Position numbers and translations under genes: made by a program. The notes under the pieces are model-generated. The model was not told where the DNA came from. It searched no databases and saw only the letters and a program-made list of their open reading frames with translations. A stretch of DNA of 64,000 nt from Flavobacterium sp. UBA7663 (lineage in GTDB: Bacteria; Bacteroidota; Bacteroidia; Flavobacteriales; Flavobacteriaceae): positions 1 through 64,000 of the forward strand of contig NZ_DLHR01000016.1 in assembly GCF_002483315.1 (NCBI RefSeq), written 5' to 3'. Shown one piece after another: positions 62,939 to 64,000 of this stretch. The first letter of the stretch is position 1. Each line of letters starts with the position of its first letter.

Positions 62939-62969
62939 AAAGGCTTGTCAATCACGACAAGCCTTTTTT
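62939..62969 (+). terminator. trp attenuator terminator
   Basis: Arms AAGGCTTGTC (62940-62949) and GACAAGCCTT (62956-62965) with a six-base loop and at least seven T, 42 bases after the leader stop and 25 bases before trpE. I see no equally strong antiterminator pairing by eye; the best alternative, GAAACCT with AGGCTT, is imperfect. Confidence 0.88.
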
Positions 62970-62993
62970 TATTGCCAAAAAATTCAAAATCAA

Positions 62994-64000
62994 ATGAAAA
63001 AATATAAATTACATACTAATTACAAACAAATTCTTGCCGACACCATCACGCCAGTGAGTGTTTACTTAAAAATTCGAGATAAATTCCCGAATAGCATTTT
63101 GTTAGAAAGTTCTGATTATCATGCGAATGACAACAGTTTTTCGTACATCTGTTTCAATCCGATTGCTTCAATCAAAGTTGAAAATCAAAAAATTGAAACG
63201 AATTTTCCAGATGGATTTTCAGAAATTATCCCAATTGATACTGATGTAAACGTGGCTAAAGAAATCGAAAACTTTTCAAATCAATTTCAAACGGAAAAGT
63301 CAGATTTTAAATTCATTACGCAAGGACTATTTGGCTATTTAGCTTATGATGCGATTCAATATTTTGAGAAAGTTTCGATTGCAAAAAAATCAATAGAAAA
63401 CGAAATTCCCGAAATCTTTTACGCTGTTTATCAAAACATTATTGCTATTAATCATTTTAAAAACGAAGCGTATTTATTTTGTCATAGTTTTGATGGAAGC
63501 AATAATATCGCTGAAATTGAACAATTATTACAATCGAAAAACTTTGCTTCCTTTTCGTTTCAAAAATCAGGAAACGGAACTTCAAACTTAACTGATGATG
63601 AATTCAAAAACTACGTTTCGTTAGCAAAAAAACATTGTTTACGTGGTGACGTTTTTCAATTGGTTTTATCCAGAAGATTTTCTCAAGATTTCAAAGGCGA
63701 TGAATTCAATGTGTATCGCGCTTTACGAAGTATCAATCCTTCTCCTTATTTGTTTTATTTCGACTATGGAAATTTCAAAATATTCGGTTCATCGCCAGAA
63801 GCGCAATTAGTAATCAAAAATAATTTAGCTGAAATTCATCCGATAGCAGGCACTTTCAAACGCACAGGAAATGACGAACAAGATGCGGAATTAGCCAAAA
63901 AATTAGGCGAAGATTCTAAAGAAAACAGCGAACATGTAATGTTAGTCGATTTAGCAAGAAATGATTTAAGTAGAAGTTGCCACGAAGTAAAAGTAGATAA
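62994..64000 (+). CDS. trpE: Anthranilate synthase component I (5' part)
   Basis: The ORF opens at ATG 62994 (MKKYKLHTNYKQILADTITPV) and stays open for 335 codons to the window end, so it is partial. The N-terminal LLESSDYH (about residues 36-43) is the LLES feedback-site motif that binds tryptophan; later blocks include VFQLVLSRRFSQ, SINPSPYLFYFDYGNF, FGSSPEAQLV and IHPIAGTFKRTG, standard for TrpE. With a glutamine amidotransferase partner it converts chorismate to anthranilate. The trp leader and attenuator directly upstream indicate regulation by charged tRNA-Trp. The end of the gene and the rest of the operon lie outside the window. Confidence 0.95.
   Translation, partial: MKKYKLHTNYKQILADTITPVSVYLKIRDKFPNSILLESSDYHANDNSFSYICFNPIASIKVENQKIETNFPDGFSEIIPIDTDVNVAKEIENFSNQFQTEKSDFKFITQGLFGYLAYDAIQYFEKVSIAKKSIENEIPEIFYAVYQNIIAINHFKNEAYLFCHSFDGSNNIAEIEQLLQSKNFASFSFQKSGNGTSNLTDDEFKNYVSLAKKHCLRGDVFQLVLSRRFSQDFKGDEFNVYRALRSINPSPYLFYFDYGNFKIFGSSPEAQLVIKNNLAEIHPIAGTFKRTGNDEQDAELAKKLGEDSKENSEHVMLVDLARNDLSRSCHEVKVD

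Overview
The window is an AT-rich chromosomal segment of a member of the Bacteroidota, most likely Flavobacterium or a close relative. The evidence is a PorQ type IX secretion component, a secreted nuclease with a C-terminal type IX sorting domain, an alpha/beta-fused 2-oxoacid dehydrogenase E1, a Rho with a long disordered insert, weak or absent Shine-Dalgarno sequences, and repeated -7 promoter boxes of the form TAnnTTTG. No rRNA, tRNA, CRISPR array, prophage or complete insertion sequence was seen. There is no gene-free stretch longer than 300 bases.

Layout. 1-2702: the tail of an integron-like cassette array, with two single-ORF cassettes separated by attC-like imperfect palindromes (one of them cut by the window edge) and no integrase in view. 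2752-9556: SIMPL protein, rhomboid, lipid A-type acyltransferase, a three-gene minus-strand operon (MBL hydrolase, small membrane protein, class V aminotransferase-fold enzyme) and a conserved unrecognised protein. 9571-16307: rlmH, two secreted or lipoproteins of unknown role, folP, then DUF1599, MauE/thioredoxin, TlpA-like and tpiA genes. 16329-24375: lipoprotein, rho, DUF4293, YfcE-like phosphoesterase, truA (TTG start), MsbA-like ABC exporter, lpdA. 24497-28127: accessory-looking stretch with a HEPN-motif protein, a REP-like palindrome, a 44-residue membrane protein and an HxlR regulator divergent from an SDR/quinone-reductase pair.

28214-36239: an ice-binding (DUF3494) lipoprotein with three Ig-like repeats and an OmpA-family partner, an HMA-MauE membrane protein with a short AraC regulator, and an mlaE-mlaF-mlaD lipid transport operon. 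36253-49886: cmk, porQ, lon, UMF1-type transporter, M48 peptidase, alpha/beta hydrolase, LOG-family protein, uvrA and a self-inhibited-type Fic protein. 50043-60199: ClC-CBS channel, overlapping acpH/alkD pair, glmM, a basic secreted protein, the T9SS-sorted endonuclease I, and an M1-like protein without a visible zinc motif fused to a probable beta-barrel. 60346-64000: the fused branched-chain-type E1, then a trp leader with three consecutive Trp codons, its attenuator hairpin, and the 5' part of trpE, which runs off the window.

The most unusual content is the cassette array: the core sequence that opens each cassette is exactly complementary to the sequence that opens the palindrome at that cassette's far end, as in integron gene cassettes. 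Other points are the trp attenuator, the catalytically degenerate M1-like protein, the GDG-to-GN / N-to-D change in the E1 cofactor motif, candidate HxlR operators, and several families of short degenerate repeats at gene junctions.
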